From positions 283,476 to 347,475 of the forward strand of contig JADCRB010000162.1 in the NCBI GenBank assembly GCA_021464245.1: DNA of 64,000 nt, written 5' to 3'. Under the pieces are notes generated by a model. That model was given only the letters and a program-made list of their open reading frames with translations, did not search any database and was not told the origin of the DNA. Numbering within the stretch: position 1 is the first letter of the stretch; every line of letters begins with the position of its first letter. The DNA is from Carallia brachiata. Taxonomy: Eukaryota; Streptophyta; Magnoliopsida; Malpighiales; Rhizophoraceae. The translations under genes were made by a program, and so were the position numbers. Shown here one piece after another: positions 27,334-41,660 of the stretch.

Positions 27334-28028
27334 AGGGTGTTTGGATAAATATTTGAAAGAGTATATTTACGTTTTATTTTTAAAAAGTGAGAAGATAGGT
27401 GTTTGATAATTTTTTTTTTGTATTACTGTTTGATTTTACTTATTTTTTTATTTAACTTCCTACTATCAGTTGATTAAAAAGTAACTCTATATAACTTTTT
27501 TTTTACTTTTTAATATTAATAATAATTTATATACACTAAATTACATTTAAAGAATATTTATATAATTTTAGTATTAATTTTTTACTTACCCCTAAAATAT
27601 TTTCGTTATTAGTATTTACATAATTTCCATAATTTCTTTTTTAAACTATTCTTAAATAATATTTTTTTCATTTCAATTTTCTTTAATACTTATATTTATA
27701 AAAAAAATCTCAAATATAATAATTTTTATCATTTAGTAAAAATTAATATTTTTTAAAGTTAAAAATTTAGTAAAATAATTCTCAATATTATTTATAAAAT
27801 ATTATTCTAAAAATATAAAAATATAAAATATAAAAATAAAATTTTTAATATGATATATCTACATAAATTAGATGTTTAAATTAAATATTTAATTATTCAG
27901 TAACAGTAAGTATAAAATTAACCAAACACTTCATCAATTTTATCAGTAATCAGTAACAGCAAATAGAAATCAGCAATCAGCAATTAATAACAGTAATATT
28001 TAACAGGTAATTCAATCAGTCCCTTAAA
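27334..28028 (+). mobile_element. Non-autonomous hAT/MITE-like element, copy 2
   Basis: Same family as 100-851 but in the opposite orientation. It opens with AGGGTGTTTGGATAAA. It shares a long AT-rich interior including AATATTAATAATAATTTA and CTCAATATTATTTATAAAAT. It ends in a run of AGTAACAG, ATCAGCAATCAGCAAT motifs, the mirror of the subterminal cluster in copy 1. No transposase is encoded. Length differs by tens of bases through indels. The hAT assignment rests on terminus style and subterminal repeats. Confidence 0.75.
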
Positions 28029-31000
28029 CATGAATTGGAAGAAATCTGTTTTTTTTTTTTTTTTTTTGGGTTTTGGGAAGAATCGGAAGAAGTCAATCAA
28101 CAAAAATCAAAACACAAAAGGCTAAGTAACAAATTGCAACTTATAGTTTTTATTAATTACTATCTTTTTAACAGAATGTTGGGCTATTAATCTACAGTGA
28201 TTGCGCCATAACATCGTCTTAGTTAATTAATAAAACTAAAATCATGGATATTCCTCTGAAAAAAAAAATCATGATTTTGAGTGTGTTAATTAATTTAGAT
28301 TTTTGTACATTTTTAATTGGGTTCCACAACTTTACACTGCCTTTGGTACACGGTTGGGATCTTTTCTCCACACAAGGCAAACTGCATTCACACGAAGGAG
28401 ACATAATCATCGTTTTCTTTTTGGATGGGAGGACCTATGTTTCGCTCCTTTTGACCAACACACATGCAACATTATCTTACCCAATTCTTGCCACGTTTTA
28501 GTTACGTGGCTAGTGGTCAATAAAATTCTTTTTTTATCAAAAAAAAACATATATTTTAAAATATTAATTATCGTTTTTATAGATTTATATTTAAAATTAT
28601 GTGTTAATGTCTTGATTCAATTTATTTTATATAAAAAATCTATCATTCGAATATTAATATACCAAACAAGAATGTACCTATTCTAAATTTGAAACTTTAA
28701 AATGAACTATGCGTAAGTTTGCGGCCAAATGCCTTTGGAATCCCAATTAAGATTTTTAAGATTTTTCTTATTGAGTCAAACCCCTAACATTTCCATCAGC
28801 TTTTCCATTAATTTAGCTCACATAACGGGTATTGTTGTGGACGTGGCAGATGATATAGAAAAAGCACCTGAAGTGAAAGTTAGACAGTGATTCGACTGTT
28901 TGTTTTGTAATTTACTTAAGTTCGAAATTTTTTTATTTCTTCTCTTAATTGAAATATGTAAGCGTGTCTTCCCTCACTCGAGCTTGAGCGATTTAATTAT
29001 GATTTAAATATTAAATTTTAGATTTGATAATTATTATACTCAATTATAATAAATTTTAATTTAAACTCATCAATATTTCGATGATAAATTTTTTTTATAA
29101 AACATTAAATAAAAATATTGACAAATAATTTCTAATCTCGACTTAAGTGACTAATAATCCTTATCATTCATCTTTTTTATTGTTAAAAAATTGCAGATAT
29201 AGATTAAATAAAATGGACTTTTTGACGGTGGTTGCAAACATTAGCAGCAAAGGTTGCTGGTTCCACTGAGTTGACCCCTCGGTCAAGGAAAGAAAAAAAG
29301 AAATATTATTAAAACCATGCATGAGGTTTATATCTTTACGCTTTTAATTTTTGGCCCTTTTTTTTTCAACAAGGCACTGTTAAAATTGAATAAACCAAAA
29401 ACTATCATTTTTTTAATAATTATTATTTTAAAAAAATTTCACATCATCTAATACGTGTAAGCTACTATGTCATGTCATAACTATCTAGAGACCAAATATG
29501 ACATGTCAGCCGCGTTAACCAATAAAGTAATGGAACGTACATAACTTTGGGGAGTTTAATTGGACCCCGAAAACACTTCATCAATTGGACAGGGGCGAAA
29601 AGTCATCGAAGAGATTTCTAGGCATCTTGCCTTATCTTTTCAATTAAATCAAAGAAATGCTTTGTATACTTAAGGGAATCCAAAAAAAAATCTTTCTTTA
29701 GGAGGAAATTAAATGATTACATGTCCACAACTCATCATTATCCACTTAATCAACCTTTTTCAATATTTGTTAACGCTTTTAGAACGTTCAATCCAAGTAA
29801 GTAGAACACGCAATATCCTTAAGTAAATTCAGATAATTAGGTGAGTAAGATTTAATTTAATGAGTTACAGATTTGTATCTCAATTCTAATTATTACTCTT
29901 AATAAGGGGGCACATTGATAATTTAAAATTTTATTTAACCTAGTTATTGTAAATTTTGATCCCAACGTAACTATAGCAAGAATGCTTCTAAGTGTGAATA
30001 AGTAAATTAAGGGGATTAATCCCTATTCAAACCCATTTTGATATACCAAAAAAACAACCAAGTAGAACACGCAATTAAAAGAACGACCAAAGGAACATTA
30101 ATCACGAGACAATGAAGATGACCTGTTGGCTGCACAGCCAATAAAATATTGACAAATCTTCTTATTGTAACCATATTTTCCAAAGGAAAATAAAAATTGG
30201 GAATTCCTCCATTTTTGCCGCCGAATCAATGTTGGCCACAACTTTAACGAAAGCAAGTTGCACCTTTTTTTTGGGGGGGCGGGTGGGGTTCTAACTTAAA
30301 TTCTAGACTCTGAGAAAAGGGTGTGTGGGGTTGCACATAAAAGTACCCACAATTCATTTTATTTTCTAAACCATTACGAAAACAAATAGCAATTTGACAA
30401 TATTTATATATACAATAATAACAGTAATTTATATATTTTTACATAATAATCAATAATTTTTTTTAAAATTTGGCGAATTTATATTCACACCTTTTTCATC
30501 TCTATAATAAAATTGTTTAATTTATCGTAGGTTAGCCTAAAAAGTGATCATTTTTCCACACTTGACGACATATTCACTGACTTGCCTCTTTTGAGTCTTT
30601 TCTGCGTACTTCTTACATTGGAAGGTTAATAGGAAAACATGGGCTTGGAATTAAATCTGTTCTTACTTTTCAAGGAAATCAATTACAGACAGTAGTTACT
30701 GGAAAGTGAGGTTTTAGGTGTCCAACTTTACTGAATGTGTCTATTTTTGTCGTTGATCTATCAAGGGTCTAAGAAATCTTTAGCTTGTTGCATTAGTCAT
30801 AAGGAAAATCTGCGGTAGGTTTAAATAAAGCGGGATGAAAGTGAGATTAATGTGAAATAGATTATTAAATAATTTAATTTTAATAAATAAATAAATTGTA
30901 TATTTTAACACATCCACGTGATCATGCTCCAATCCCATTTTTCCTTTTGGTACAATAACATCATAGATGTTTTTCAAATGTTGTCATGATGGCGAAGCCT

Positions 31001-34000
31001 TGTGATATTGAAAGGTCAGAGCAAAATTAGAGAAAGGTTGTACCGTCCAATATAATAATTTGATAAAAATTTGTTATATTTTCACCTGTATTAGTTTGGG
31101 TTGAAATTATTTTATTTATGTTTGTCTTAAAAATTATAAAAATTTACTACATAACGAGATAGTTGATTTAAAATTTATTCATATTAAAATTAAGAGTTAT
31201 AAAAACTCATTCAAATTCAACAGTATTCGAATTAAAATCCTTCTTATAAAGAGAGTGACTGATAATTTCAAGAAATAATCTACAACTTCGATTTAAAAGT
31301 ATAATAATTAATATATTTATAATTTAATTTTTTTTATAAAAAAAAATAAAGATTGTTTTTTACCCACCGAAAGGCCGAGGGTATGTGAAGTGAACTATGG
31401 ATGATTATTACACAATGATAATCGCTAACTCTCATAGAAAGATACCATAAAAACAGTTGTTCCTTTTTGCTAACATTTATAATATCCTATATGTAAAGTC
31501 GTTATTTCGATAAACTGCAATTTGCAATTGTACATAATAATTATGATAATGTAAATGTGTCGACGTCTAACTCAATATGTTCATGTTCATATAATTTTTC
31601 TCTTTTAATAAAACTTTTTTAACATATTTTTTTGGTAATAGAGAGCAAGAGGGAGACATGACCACGGTTTTGGTTTGAACTAGAATCTAACCAACTCCTG
31701 TTCAAACAAGAACTGAGTAGGGGCGGTCCAGTTACAATCTTCCCCCTCCAAGAGCCTCAAAACCGTCAATTTAACTAAGAAAGCCCATAAAAAAAAGCAT
31801 AAAATAAAATAAAAAATAGATTCAATAATCAATATTACCTCTGACCCAACGAACATGATCATTGTCTATAAAAAAGTTAAAATATTTCAAAATTTCAAAA
31901 AACAAAGACGGAACAAGGTTAAACCGATCTCAATCGGACCAAACTGAACGGTTTTGAAACAAATAAATCCAAAACAAAATTGAACTAAAACTTGAACCAA
32001 ACCAAAATCTAGAAACGAACTGAAACTGAAACCAACAATTTGAAACAAGCTGCTGTAATTAATTTTGAAACTGAAACCGACAGTTTGAAACCGAAACTAA
32101 AATCCAACCGAACCAGAATCATGCCTAGTAGGAGGGCTAAAAAGACACCAACATAGGACAGTCCAAAGTCAAAGTTACACGGTAAACCAATCAAATCCAA
32201 AGAAAATGTGGGAAAAGAAAAACAGATGCAGTTGTTGGTCGTGTCGGAGACCGACAATGGCCGTTATGAATTCGCATGCGTATGCTTGCTACCTTTACGA
32301 GATCCCGAAATTCAAGTACAGAAATGTTTTACTGAAGCCAAAAATAAATAAATAAATAAAAGTATAACATGAAAATTATAAGATATTAAAAATAATTATC
32401 CTAATACTGAATTTTACGTAATGATTCTTTAATTAAACTTTAATAATTTTTTATATTGTGTTTTTTGCTTGAAAGGTTTTTTTTTTTTTTCCTTATAGTA
32501 GGCAAAGCCGTTACACTAAATTAGTGGAAGAACATATTTTCGAGTCTAATAAGAGTCAACAATCTACTCTCACAATTGTGCAAGTGCAAATATACGTTAA
32601 GTCTCATTGATTGTCTTAGTAGAAATTCAAACTTATGACTTTATGCTACGAACGAATTCTCACAGTAAAGGCTTTATTTTTGTGTTGTGAGTAAATAATA
32701 TGTTTGTAGGTGTGTATAATAGCCCTCCTTGCGTCTCCCCCACGTTCCAAAATTTCAAGAGAGTGGGGCTTACACGTTTAGGTTTCAATGTCTCGGACTC
32801 AAAGAAAAATGGGGGAGATGCTGCTCTTTCAGCATCTTTTACCCAGAAATTTATGGGGCATGACGAATGAAATGATGCAATCTTCTAGCCTTTGTGATTT
32901 AAATTTCTTTTGTTTATTTGTTTTTGCGGTACTAAATTATTGTGTCTTCTTTGGACCCTTTTGCTCTAACATATATTTATTAAAACTTTGTTTTGTCTTT
33001 TTAGGATCCTTTTCTTATATAATTGTATAGAAGCGTCGTCTGTATACTCTGCCACATTCATGTGAGCTTTCTTTTTGAACCATAAGAGAGTGTATCTATC
33101 ATAGTTTGAGTCAGAACGAAGTCAATTAACCAAAAAGAATAAAGACGTACTTAATTTTGCGAACCAAATAATCGCATCCTAAATTCCTAATATTCTATGA
33201 GACTAAAACTTTGTGGACCCAAATGTCTAAATAGACTATCTTACTTCCTAGTAATGACCCATGAAGATTATTTTTCCCCACCTTGTTGAATGAACTGCAA
33301 CCATACCTATAACTTTCAATTATATTGAGTGTCGGTTAATTAGACAAATATTTTGGCATCATGTTGGAAAAATTAAAAGTTTTGGAGTGTCTTGTACGTG
33401 AACCCTAACTTTCTCGCTAGAAAATTATGTGCACTTGCAAGAAAGCCACCCTTTTCTATTTCCGGTGCATGTCATTCTCACAGTTTAACGACATTTGTGT
33501 CAATTTCTCCTCACAAACCATCAGCCCTTTTTTTTTCCCAAATAACTAACCATTATTTTAAGTATCCATAAGTTGTTGTATTCTTTTTTTTTTGGCGTAA
33601 AAAATGGGAATCAGGGGGTGATGGATCAGGGGGTGCCCATCAGGGCTCATTATGATTCTATTGTCACGAGAGCGTGAAGTGACTGGATGGTAACAACATT
33701 TTCCACATCACACGGTGAGATGTAGGTTTAATCTCAATACTTAACTCTTGCATGATTCAAACTTGTATTCTTTCACACGGATCTAAATTACTTTATCATA
33801 TTCAGTTAATGAATATGAGGTTAACAACATATTAAACTTGTATAGGAAGTGAAGTGTGGGAGTGGCCACGGATGCTTCCTCCACTTGAGTTTTATCGGAT
33901 AAAGGTCACTTTTCCATTGATTTCTAAGGATAATCAAAAATAAAAACTCGTTGGAAACGAAACCTTAATCCCATAACCGTGTGTGCATATATATATAGCT

Positions 34001-34762
34001 AAGTGGGCATTGACAAAAACACAGAATGCTACTACAATACCAAAAAGAAATGGCAAAGTGTTCTTTCTTGTGGTCGGTCAAATATTAATTATATTTAATT
34101 TACTGCCCTCATCCCAACTATACCTTATCGCTTGATTTAATTAAACTGTCACTAATTAACGATTTTTGTTTCAATGAAATCATTGTGGATAATAATAATA
34201 CATATCCTAAGTATCCTATTGATTTTATAATTATTTGGGACTCGAAGTGGATCCCTAGAATGTTTTCCTTTAGGTCTATAAGGATTAATCGAACGGACCA
34301 TCGTGACAGTTGACAAAGTCTTATGGGCCCAATGGCAGTTACAAGACTATACGAAAGGTCAGGAAATTAAACTAGAATAATCAAGACTTGAACACACAGG
34401 ACCATATAATCTCAACGATGCAAAACCTTGCGCAGAAGAGCATCTCCTACATGATGCATTTCGAAGAATGATAGCTTGTCTAGCCAAATAAAAAGTTGGT
34501 TAATGTGTTTAAGAAAATACCCAAAAGCTAAAGCTATTGAACTGACTATTTCTTTGCTCATTTTATGAGCAATAACGTTCCATTTGGGCCATTGCAACGA
34601 TGTTTGTGGTTTGACATCTTGTTGATGTGTGCTCTTATAAATATACAATTTTTTCTTCTTTTTTGGAATTAGTCTTAATGGGTACCGATAGCTCATTTAG
34701 AATATTTGTATATAATCAAGGATGGTTGAAAATTGATTGGAGATAATGGTGTTCCCACTATT
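28029..34762. other. Intergenic, no gene seen
   Basis: AT-rich gene desert. A T run at 28050-28066 follows the element directly. Open frames at 28219-28686, 30780-30977, 32009-32257, 32788-33030 and 34412-34696 show no recognisable domains or splice context. Confidence 0.5.
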
Positions 34763-35340
34763 TGTTACGAAATATGAGTAAAATCAACAGAAAATGGATG
34801 TAAATAATATTAAAATAAAAGATATGAACAGTGTCTGAGGCGTGCGAGGCACTGTCCTTAAAGATAATTTCTGCACCCGTTCTCAAGTTGAGACAGTGTA
34901 CCAGGTCGCAGCGGCTACCCTCCCAGGATATAACAGACCTTCCCACTAATATACACTTCAAATAGTGAAGTGACAGAAATAATTTTAATCTCGATTAATC
35001 CAGCAAATTACAGCAGAGAAAGTGTGTGCAAGAATATATGAAAAAAACATATGATATTTGGAGAAGATGATGATGGTCTTATATCATGGTTCTGGTTTTA
35101 TTGTTCATAAAACTGAATTATGGTCATAAAAGTGAACAAAATAATGGTGTTAATGGCTGTAACTGCTGCAACAGCTAATTTTTCAACAGTTAAAAAAACA
35201 GTCAGTCAGAAACGACTAGTTTGACTGGAAAAATTCTGAATGGTCTAAAAGTATTGGACTCAGGGGTGGACCGGCCAAGCGCGTACGGTCGCATGAGCCC
35301 GTTCCTATCGGGCTCGAGACTGAGTTGCGCAAGACCTCTC
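34763..35340 (-). mobile_element. LTR remnant, Copia-like
   Basis: On the minus strand the segment runs through a moderately GC-rich block (GACAGTG, CTCGCACGCCTCAGACACTG) and ends TTTTACTCATATTTCGTAACA, the style of a plant Copia LTR 3' end. TGG-containing sequence follows five bases later, where a primer-binding site would be, but it does not match the initiator-Met tRNA complement well. The 5' boundary near 35340 (TGAGAGG on the minus strand) is uncertain. There is no gag-pol next to it and no matching partner LTR, so a solo or truncated LTR is likely. Confidence 0.45.
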
Positions 35341-36598
35341 ATGAGTTTTTTATTTTGTAAAAGTGTAAGACACATATTAGTTTATAAACAAGTGGTACAT
35401 AATCTTTATTTTTTTTTTCATGCAGGATTTAAGTCTCATTATATATTCTTTTATTAAGTACTGCTTAGTTTCTATTTTCCACGTGAGATTCAAGTTTTTT
35501 AACATATCCTTTATTCTTCCAACACTATTAATTATTAGAACAAAAGATATAGTGTTACTTCCTTTTCATACTCGAAATTATTTGCCTTATATCATAGTCG
35601 AAATTGAGATTGATGTCGATAAATTAAAATTTGAAGAATACTACCAATCATTGTAATTTAATAGTAAAAATATCATTCATCTTCAAGTCATAAGTTATAA
35701 ATTCGAACTTCCATAAAACTATAGGTACCACTCATACTTTCCTCACTTCTAAACCGGAAAAAGAAGAAAGTTCAGAGACTATATATGTCTAGAAAAATTT
35801 AGTCTTTGGTGGTGGCAATAAATGTTGCAGTGTGGCTGCAACACGTTCCAATGCATGTGAATTTCACATTCACCGCACTTGCTTTGGCCAAATTATGGGG
35901 CCAAAAGAGAACTTAATGGCCATTATTTTTTCCTCCTTAATTAAGAAAAGCAATGTGGTAAATTTATTTGGACAGTGCGAGTATGCGTACTAAACATTGA
36001 TTAAAATCAAAGTGTTTCTACTTTTAAATTAGGAGTGGGGACCAATTTTATTAATTTAATTACACAATGCAACATATATAAATCGTTTGCTAATAAACAA
36101 AAGAAAAGGCATATATACATGGCCGAAGTCGAGGCACTTGAAACCTCTCAATCTTCTATTCTGTCACTCTGCTTTGTATCACGGTAGGGGAATAAAGATG
36201 TAGAAGAATGAAAAAGCCAGTCGAAGTCGCGCCATCATTTGAGCTATTGGTTGTGCTAACGAAATCAAAGTGTCTAGTTTAAAAATGAGCAACTTGCGAC
36301 GTACGCTTTATAGAGTCCCAATTTGAAGCCTGATGTGGAAAGAGTTACACTCAAAAGCAAATTTCTTATACCTGTATATAGGTTAAATGGCAGGAAGGAA
36401 TCCCACATGGAAAATCCTGCTAATGTGGCTTAAATTGCATATATTTATGCAAACAAATCTATTAATCGAAACTTAAGGGATTTGGGCCCTATTTACCTAT
36501 TTCATGCGACCAGATGTGGGATTGTATTGAACCATACCTGGGTTCTCAAGTTCTATCATTGTAATTAGTCTTTTTTTTTTTTTTCAGATTTCTTCATT

Positions 36599-36622
36599 CT
36601 CTCTCTCTCTCTCTCTCTCTCT
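36599..36622. repeat. CT microsatellite
   Basis: Uninterrupted CT dinucleotide repeat of about twelve units. Confidence 0.9.
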
Positions 36623-37197
36623 TTTTATGGCAGAGGAAAAGAAAATCTTGAACTTTCATATAATTTGAGACTCCCTTACAATGTCCTTTTTACAATAAAA
36701 AGAAAAGTCTAATAGAGGCATAAGACTTACCAATTATAATGAAATTTGTACACATTACAATGAATGAGAGTTCAAACTCTCGTCCCTTTCTAATTTACAC
36801 TTTTTTTACGTGATTATGACTATTCATTCAAGACAAAAAAAGGAAAAGAGTTTAATATCCTCTTTTTTTTTTTTTTTTAACATAGAGTTCAATATCTTTT
36901 GAATATGGATGAAAAGGTCGATTGATATACCAATTGATCAATCAAGCATGTGGCTTTCATTTATATCAAAGATTCCATTGGTTGATAGCTAGTAGCCAGC
37001 AAAATCTATTCTGATATCATAGATGCCTGACATACAAGACACTCCCTCAATGTACTGATAAAAAATATTTCCTGCTGTTCGAAAAGAGAAAATTGTATTG
37101 ATAAAATATTGTTGCCTACCCTACATGGAACGGCTTTATCGTCAGCCAACAACCCAACTAGGAATTCAATCACCCGCTTGATTGCAACATATAACTA

Positions 37198-37250
37198 TAT
37201 ATAAATAAATAAATAAATATATATATATATTTATTTATTTATTTATTTCA
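37198..37250. repeat. Perfect AT palindrome
   Basis: TAAATAAATAAATAAA, a central (TA)n core and the mirrored TTTATTTATTTATTTA form a near-perfect inverted repeat able to extrude as a cruciform. Probably a simple-repeat product. Confidence 0.85.
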
Positions 37251-37320
37251 ATCATAAAAACTATATACTATGTCATCCACTAATTAATGTTTCCTGAAGA
37301 CATAATATGTGTAATCAGCT

Positions 37321-37570
37321 GGGCTAGCTCGGCTGGTACGAAGCCTTTATGATGTGGAGATCGAGATATGTTGCGTGCTTCAGTGTAGGATTTCTAATTT
37401 GACTATGTGGGGGCAATCTGCCACGTAAAGGTATAGAACGCAAGGGTTTCTCCCCGATTTTCGCTGGAAAGAGTAGAAATCTTAGCAATGAACAAAAGAG
37501 ATTGACGTTGGCACACGGCCGTCTCTGCCCATGACGCTTTAATGCCCGTATGAGCCAGGTCAAACATGTC
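37321..37570 (+). mobile_element. Possible SINE-like insertion
   Basis: A GC-richer block in AT-rich surroundings that opens with GGGCTAGCTCGGCTGGTA. This is a close match to a tRNA A-box (TAGCTCAGTTGG type). The expected B-box position holds only a weak GAGATCGAGAT. The rest does not resemble any gene I recognise. The 3' boundary is undefined. Confidence 0.35.
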
Positions 37571-40500
37571 AATGGAGAAGCACGTAAAAAAATTGATATC
37601 CCTTAAGCAAGGATTTAATTAATTTTGATGGGTATGTGCATGCATATGAATACATATTAATCGGTAGTTCAATGTTATAGTTAATATACACACATGTATG
37701 TAGCTACCCATAGTTAGTCTCGTGGTGTGGGCAAATCTGGAATCGTATAGATTAAGCATACAATAACACATTCCAATCTCCTTATATGTGTTTCATATTT
37801 CAAGCAGTGAGTTACAATGATGAGATGTTGTTCTAGCAATCACGAGATATTGTATCTCGCAATTGCAACGCACTCTAAAACTAAAACTTAATTGGAGCTA
37901 CATTTGCATTATGACGTGTATCAATTATTAAAGAGAAAAGGGAAAATGTTTGTGGCAATTGGCATGCTATGTGGCATGCATATGCATATATATGTATTGA
38001 ATGATTAATTGAATGTGTCCAATGACAAATTACTTGCATCATATATATATTCGCGTTCTAAGATATATTGTGCTAGACACATATACAACCAATTGTTGGA
38101 TGTATGCAGACATTAGATATGTTATCAAGTGACATGTCATGACCCATCCGAGCTCAAAAGAAAATATATAGTACCAACAAGAAGACTAAAATATTAATCA
38201 ACCCAACCGAACTTACTCGGAGTGGTTACCAATCCTATATAATGAAGGAAAAGTAGGAGATTCAACTCTTACTTCTCTTTAAAACCCACTCAAATGTGAG
38301 ATTTATCAAAGTTTGCCCCTAATGATACTGTGCACTAGTGGAGTGTCTTTAAACTTATGATTGTTCTCTCCTCTAACTGTCTAATAAGCTACCCGCCAAT
38401 CATTTCACTATAAAAAAATTGACAAAAAAAAAAAAAAAAGGAAACAGAGTCCAATCATTTTAGCAATGTGAAGCAAATAAACTGCCACCATGGATGAGGC
38501 AATCCATGTTAGGTTCCGAGCTAATATAGTCGAGAAATTCAAAAAAATTCAACACATGGAAACATGCGTATGGCAATAATATAAAACAATTCTTTTAACA
38601 AAGAACAATATTATAAAATATAGATAAGAACTCTCCAGACTACTCCTAGTAACTTCGAATAATAGTGTAGTCCAGATGCGAGGAATATTTTTGATGTTGA
38701 AACATGGCACAATATGGCTACCAAGAAATCAGGAGCCAGAGACACACAAACAGTTTTTCCAGCTGGTGAATATGATGCAAAGGCAGCTGCTATTGGTTAA
38801 TTAATTAAAATTAACAGAAATCCTAAGTAGCTTAACTTAATAAACACATAGATATGCACTGATATGTACTGTCGAACAAATGAATTTACAAATAAAAAAA
38901 TAATAAATAAATTATTAAATTTTATTAAATAGACTATATATTCTCATTGTACTCTCTTAAAATTAAGTGAATGTAGTCTTGCTCATTAAATGCTCGCAAT
39001 ATAATATTCCTGCATTCCAAAAAAAAAGCCGGAAATAAAATTAGATGACGTCGATCGACACATGGATAGGTTGTAGGTTTGAATGAATTGAATCGCCCTT
39101 TAAAAACATTGTTGGTCCGTGCCAAATCTTCTCTGATTCTTGGTGGGATCAAGCTTACGTTATAATTAAACATCATCATATTCAAACTATATTATCATAT
39201 GCCGAAATATATTTTTACCACAATATTTTTTTTACCACAATAAATATATTTTTTTAATGATTAGCAAACTATATTATCATGTACCACAATGTATTTTAAT
39301 GATTATTAGCAAACTTTATTATCATATACCCAAAAAAAATAATAATATTGTTTATCAAGTCATCATTTACCCATCCGGGGTTTCCCCAAAAAAAAAAATT
39401 CTAGTCATCATTTGATCCATTAGTTTTAAAAAAACACGACTTGATGTCATCTTGAGTGATTTGGTGGTAAAGAAATTTGAACTTCAATTACTCATAATTA
39501 TAATTCCAATTTTGACATCAACAGACCATAACATTCGTAATTTTATAATTCAAAAATTGAAAAGTAATTATCAGTAAATTTTGGCCTATAAAATTGAAAA
39601 GTAAAAGTAATATCACGAAAATCCAAAAATCACTGATAATTATAATTCCAATTTTTGCTTCAACGGAGATTCAAATTAATAATCATTGACATAACCATAA
39701 ATAAGCTTTTCTATTACTAGACCATAACATGCGCTGATATACTATTAGGTTGTTAACTACAACATATATGTATGTCTCATTTTTTATTATTGAAGTATAC
39801 GTTTTATAGTTGGTCTAGTTTATATATCAAATACAGACACAATCTACTTGATAATACTATGAAACATAGAAATAGAACTCCATTACATAACATAACTTAG
39901 ATTTTACAGGAAATCCAATTCTTTTTTCCATTAAAGATATGGAGGAGTGTAATTGGCAGAAAGGTAAATTATCTCTCATAGGTTTCTTCTTTCTTTCTTT
40001 TCTTTTCTTTTTTTTTTTTTATTTTAAATGCACTTTCTACATTGGCTTGATGTATTTATAATTTTTACTTCTTGAGTTTTTTTTTTTTTTAATCTTTTGG
40101 AGTTGCTAGTCTGGTAATTTAGAGATAAAGGTAAAGGGAAGAATTAGCATTCAAATTTCAGATTTTTTTAATCAAAGTCACTCTTCAAATCTTTTTATTG
40201 AAAGTGATTTTTAATCAACTCAATTATTATTAAGTCTAATTTTAAATACTTTCTATGATGATCAAGCATTGATTACTTGAAAATGGAAGTCTTCTCTTGA
40301 TTAACACACAGCGCCTTATGGTTTGAGATTTATAAAAATATGAATAACTATATAACTCACTGACGAGTATTGGGAAAAATAAAAAGTTGGCACGGGTAGT
40401 GATATAAGTGAAATTCGGGAATCTAATAATTCAAACAAAAGAAGCTTTTTTTTTTGGTCCTAAAACAAAGAAGCTTTTAGGGTGACTAATTGAATGCCAA

Positions 40501-41539
40501 ATGGGCCCCCATCAATTTCCATATAGAACGACTGCAATCCCATCCCAATGGACAATCAAAAGGCAATGACTGGCACTTTTGGGATCAGAAAGCTTGAAAA
40601 GACTCAGCTCAAGTTTTTATGCATTAGAACCAAACAGCCCCGTATTAATCAACCCATTACTGTCTCGGCCACCCAATGCAACCAGCAGCAGGCAAGGGAA
40701 TAATGCCAGGGGATGACCCACTTTGTGATGACCTGACAAAACATTGGTCCCCATGAACCCAAATTATTAGTTTTCTTCTTTCTGGAAATCCCACTGAGTT
40801 CCTCTTAGGTGACCACCAATCACATCGCACTCATTTGTCATTTCAGCTAGCACAATTGTTGTCTTCACATGCCGGTTTTTAAGTTTTATGAAACACAAGA
40901 ATGTGATGTTAGTGTTATGACTGTTTGAGATTACAGACACGTCTTAAGTAGATACAGATAATATATGTTGGGTTGATGGGATAGCCCAAATTATACGGAC
41001 TCAAAACCGTTCAATGCACTCTGTTACCGACAGCTTGTACATTTTAAATCAGGATAAGATCTGCTGCTTAGTTCAACTGATTTATGTGACTTATGTTAAG
41101 AGAGAGTCAAGAATTCGGCCCTTATTGTCCCATTTCTTTTTTTTGTATGGGCACGTTTTCAGTGGGCCTAAAAAAATATTTAAACCAGGACAAAGTAATA
41201 GCAAAAGCCACCAATTTTTTTTTAGTGTGTAAAGAATAAAATCTTGTTTCTCTATCATGTCTAGCATCACACAAAGCTTATTCAATAGCAATCTTATGTA
41301 ATTGCAGTTGGGGGCTGCAATTCATAACTACAGCAGAATTGTAAGTTAGGTGTTTTTTTTTTTTCTTTTATCAATGAAAACAAAGATACGGCAAATATGA
41401 TTATGTTAATTATCGCTTCTGTGAGATCAAGTTGAATCACTCATTTACATCCTAATTTAACCTCATCATAGAAAGTATCTACTACCACTGAGCATTGATA
41501 GTTCCCTCCGTCTCCTCCTTGTTACGGCTCAAACAATAA
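37571..41539. other. Intergenic, no gene seen
   Basis: AT-rich, non-coding, with A and T runs (for example 38426-38440, 40009-40021 and 40078-40090). The open frame at 38934-39185 has no recognisable domain. Confidence 0.5.
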
Positions 41540-41660
41540 TGAATCTCAATACCTAACCATTTTTTTCTCTATAAAGGAGAGGTTAAATATTGCCGAGGGC
41601 TCGAACTCCAGCCGAACATATGCCTACATGCAATTTACCACTAAACTCCACCTCAGGTGG
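41540..41660 (-). mobile_element. tRNA-derived SINE-like head
   Basis: On the minus strand, TTTAGTGGTAAATTG (41631-41645) is A-box-like and GGAGTTCGAGCCC (41597-41609) is B-box-like, at tRNA-like spacing. An A run follows downstream (T run at 41560-41566 on plus). It has no close partner in this window and lacks a tRNA cloverleaf, so a SINE fragment is favoured over a tRNA gene. Confidence 0.5.

Larger units (their letters stand above)
35341..37320. other. Intergenic, no gene seen; CT microsatellite and T runs
   Basis: AT-rich. Holds a (CT)n microsatellite at about 36599-36622 and T runs near 36571-36584 and 36864-36879. No coding sequence is recognisable. Confidence 0.5.
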
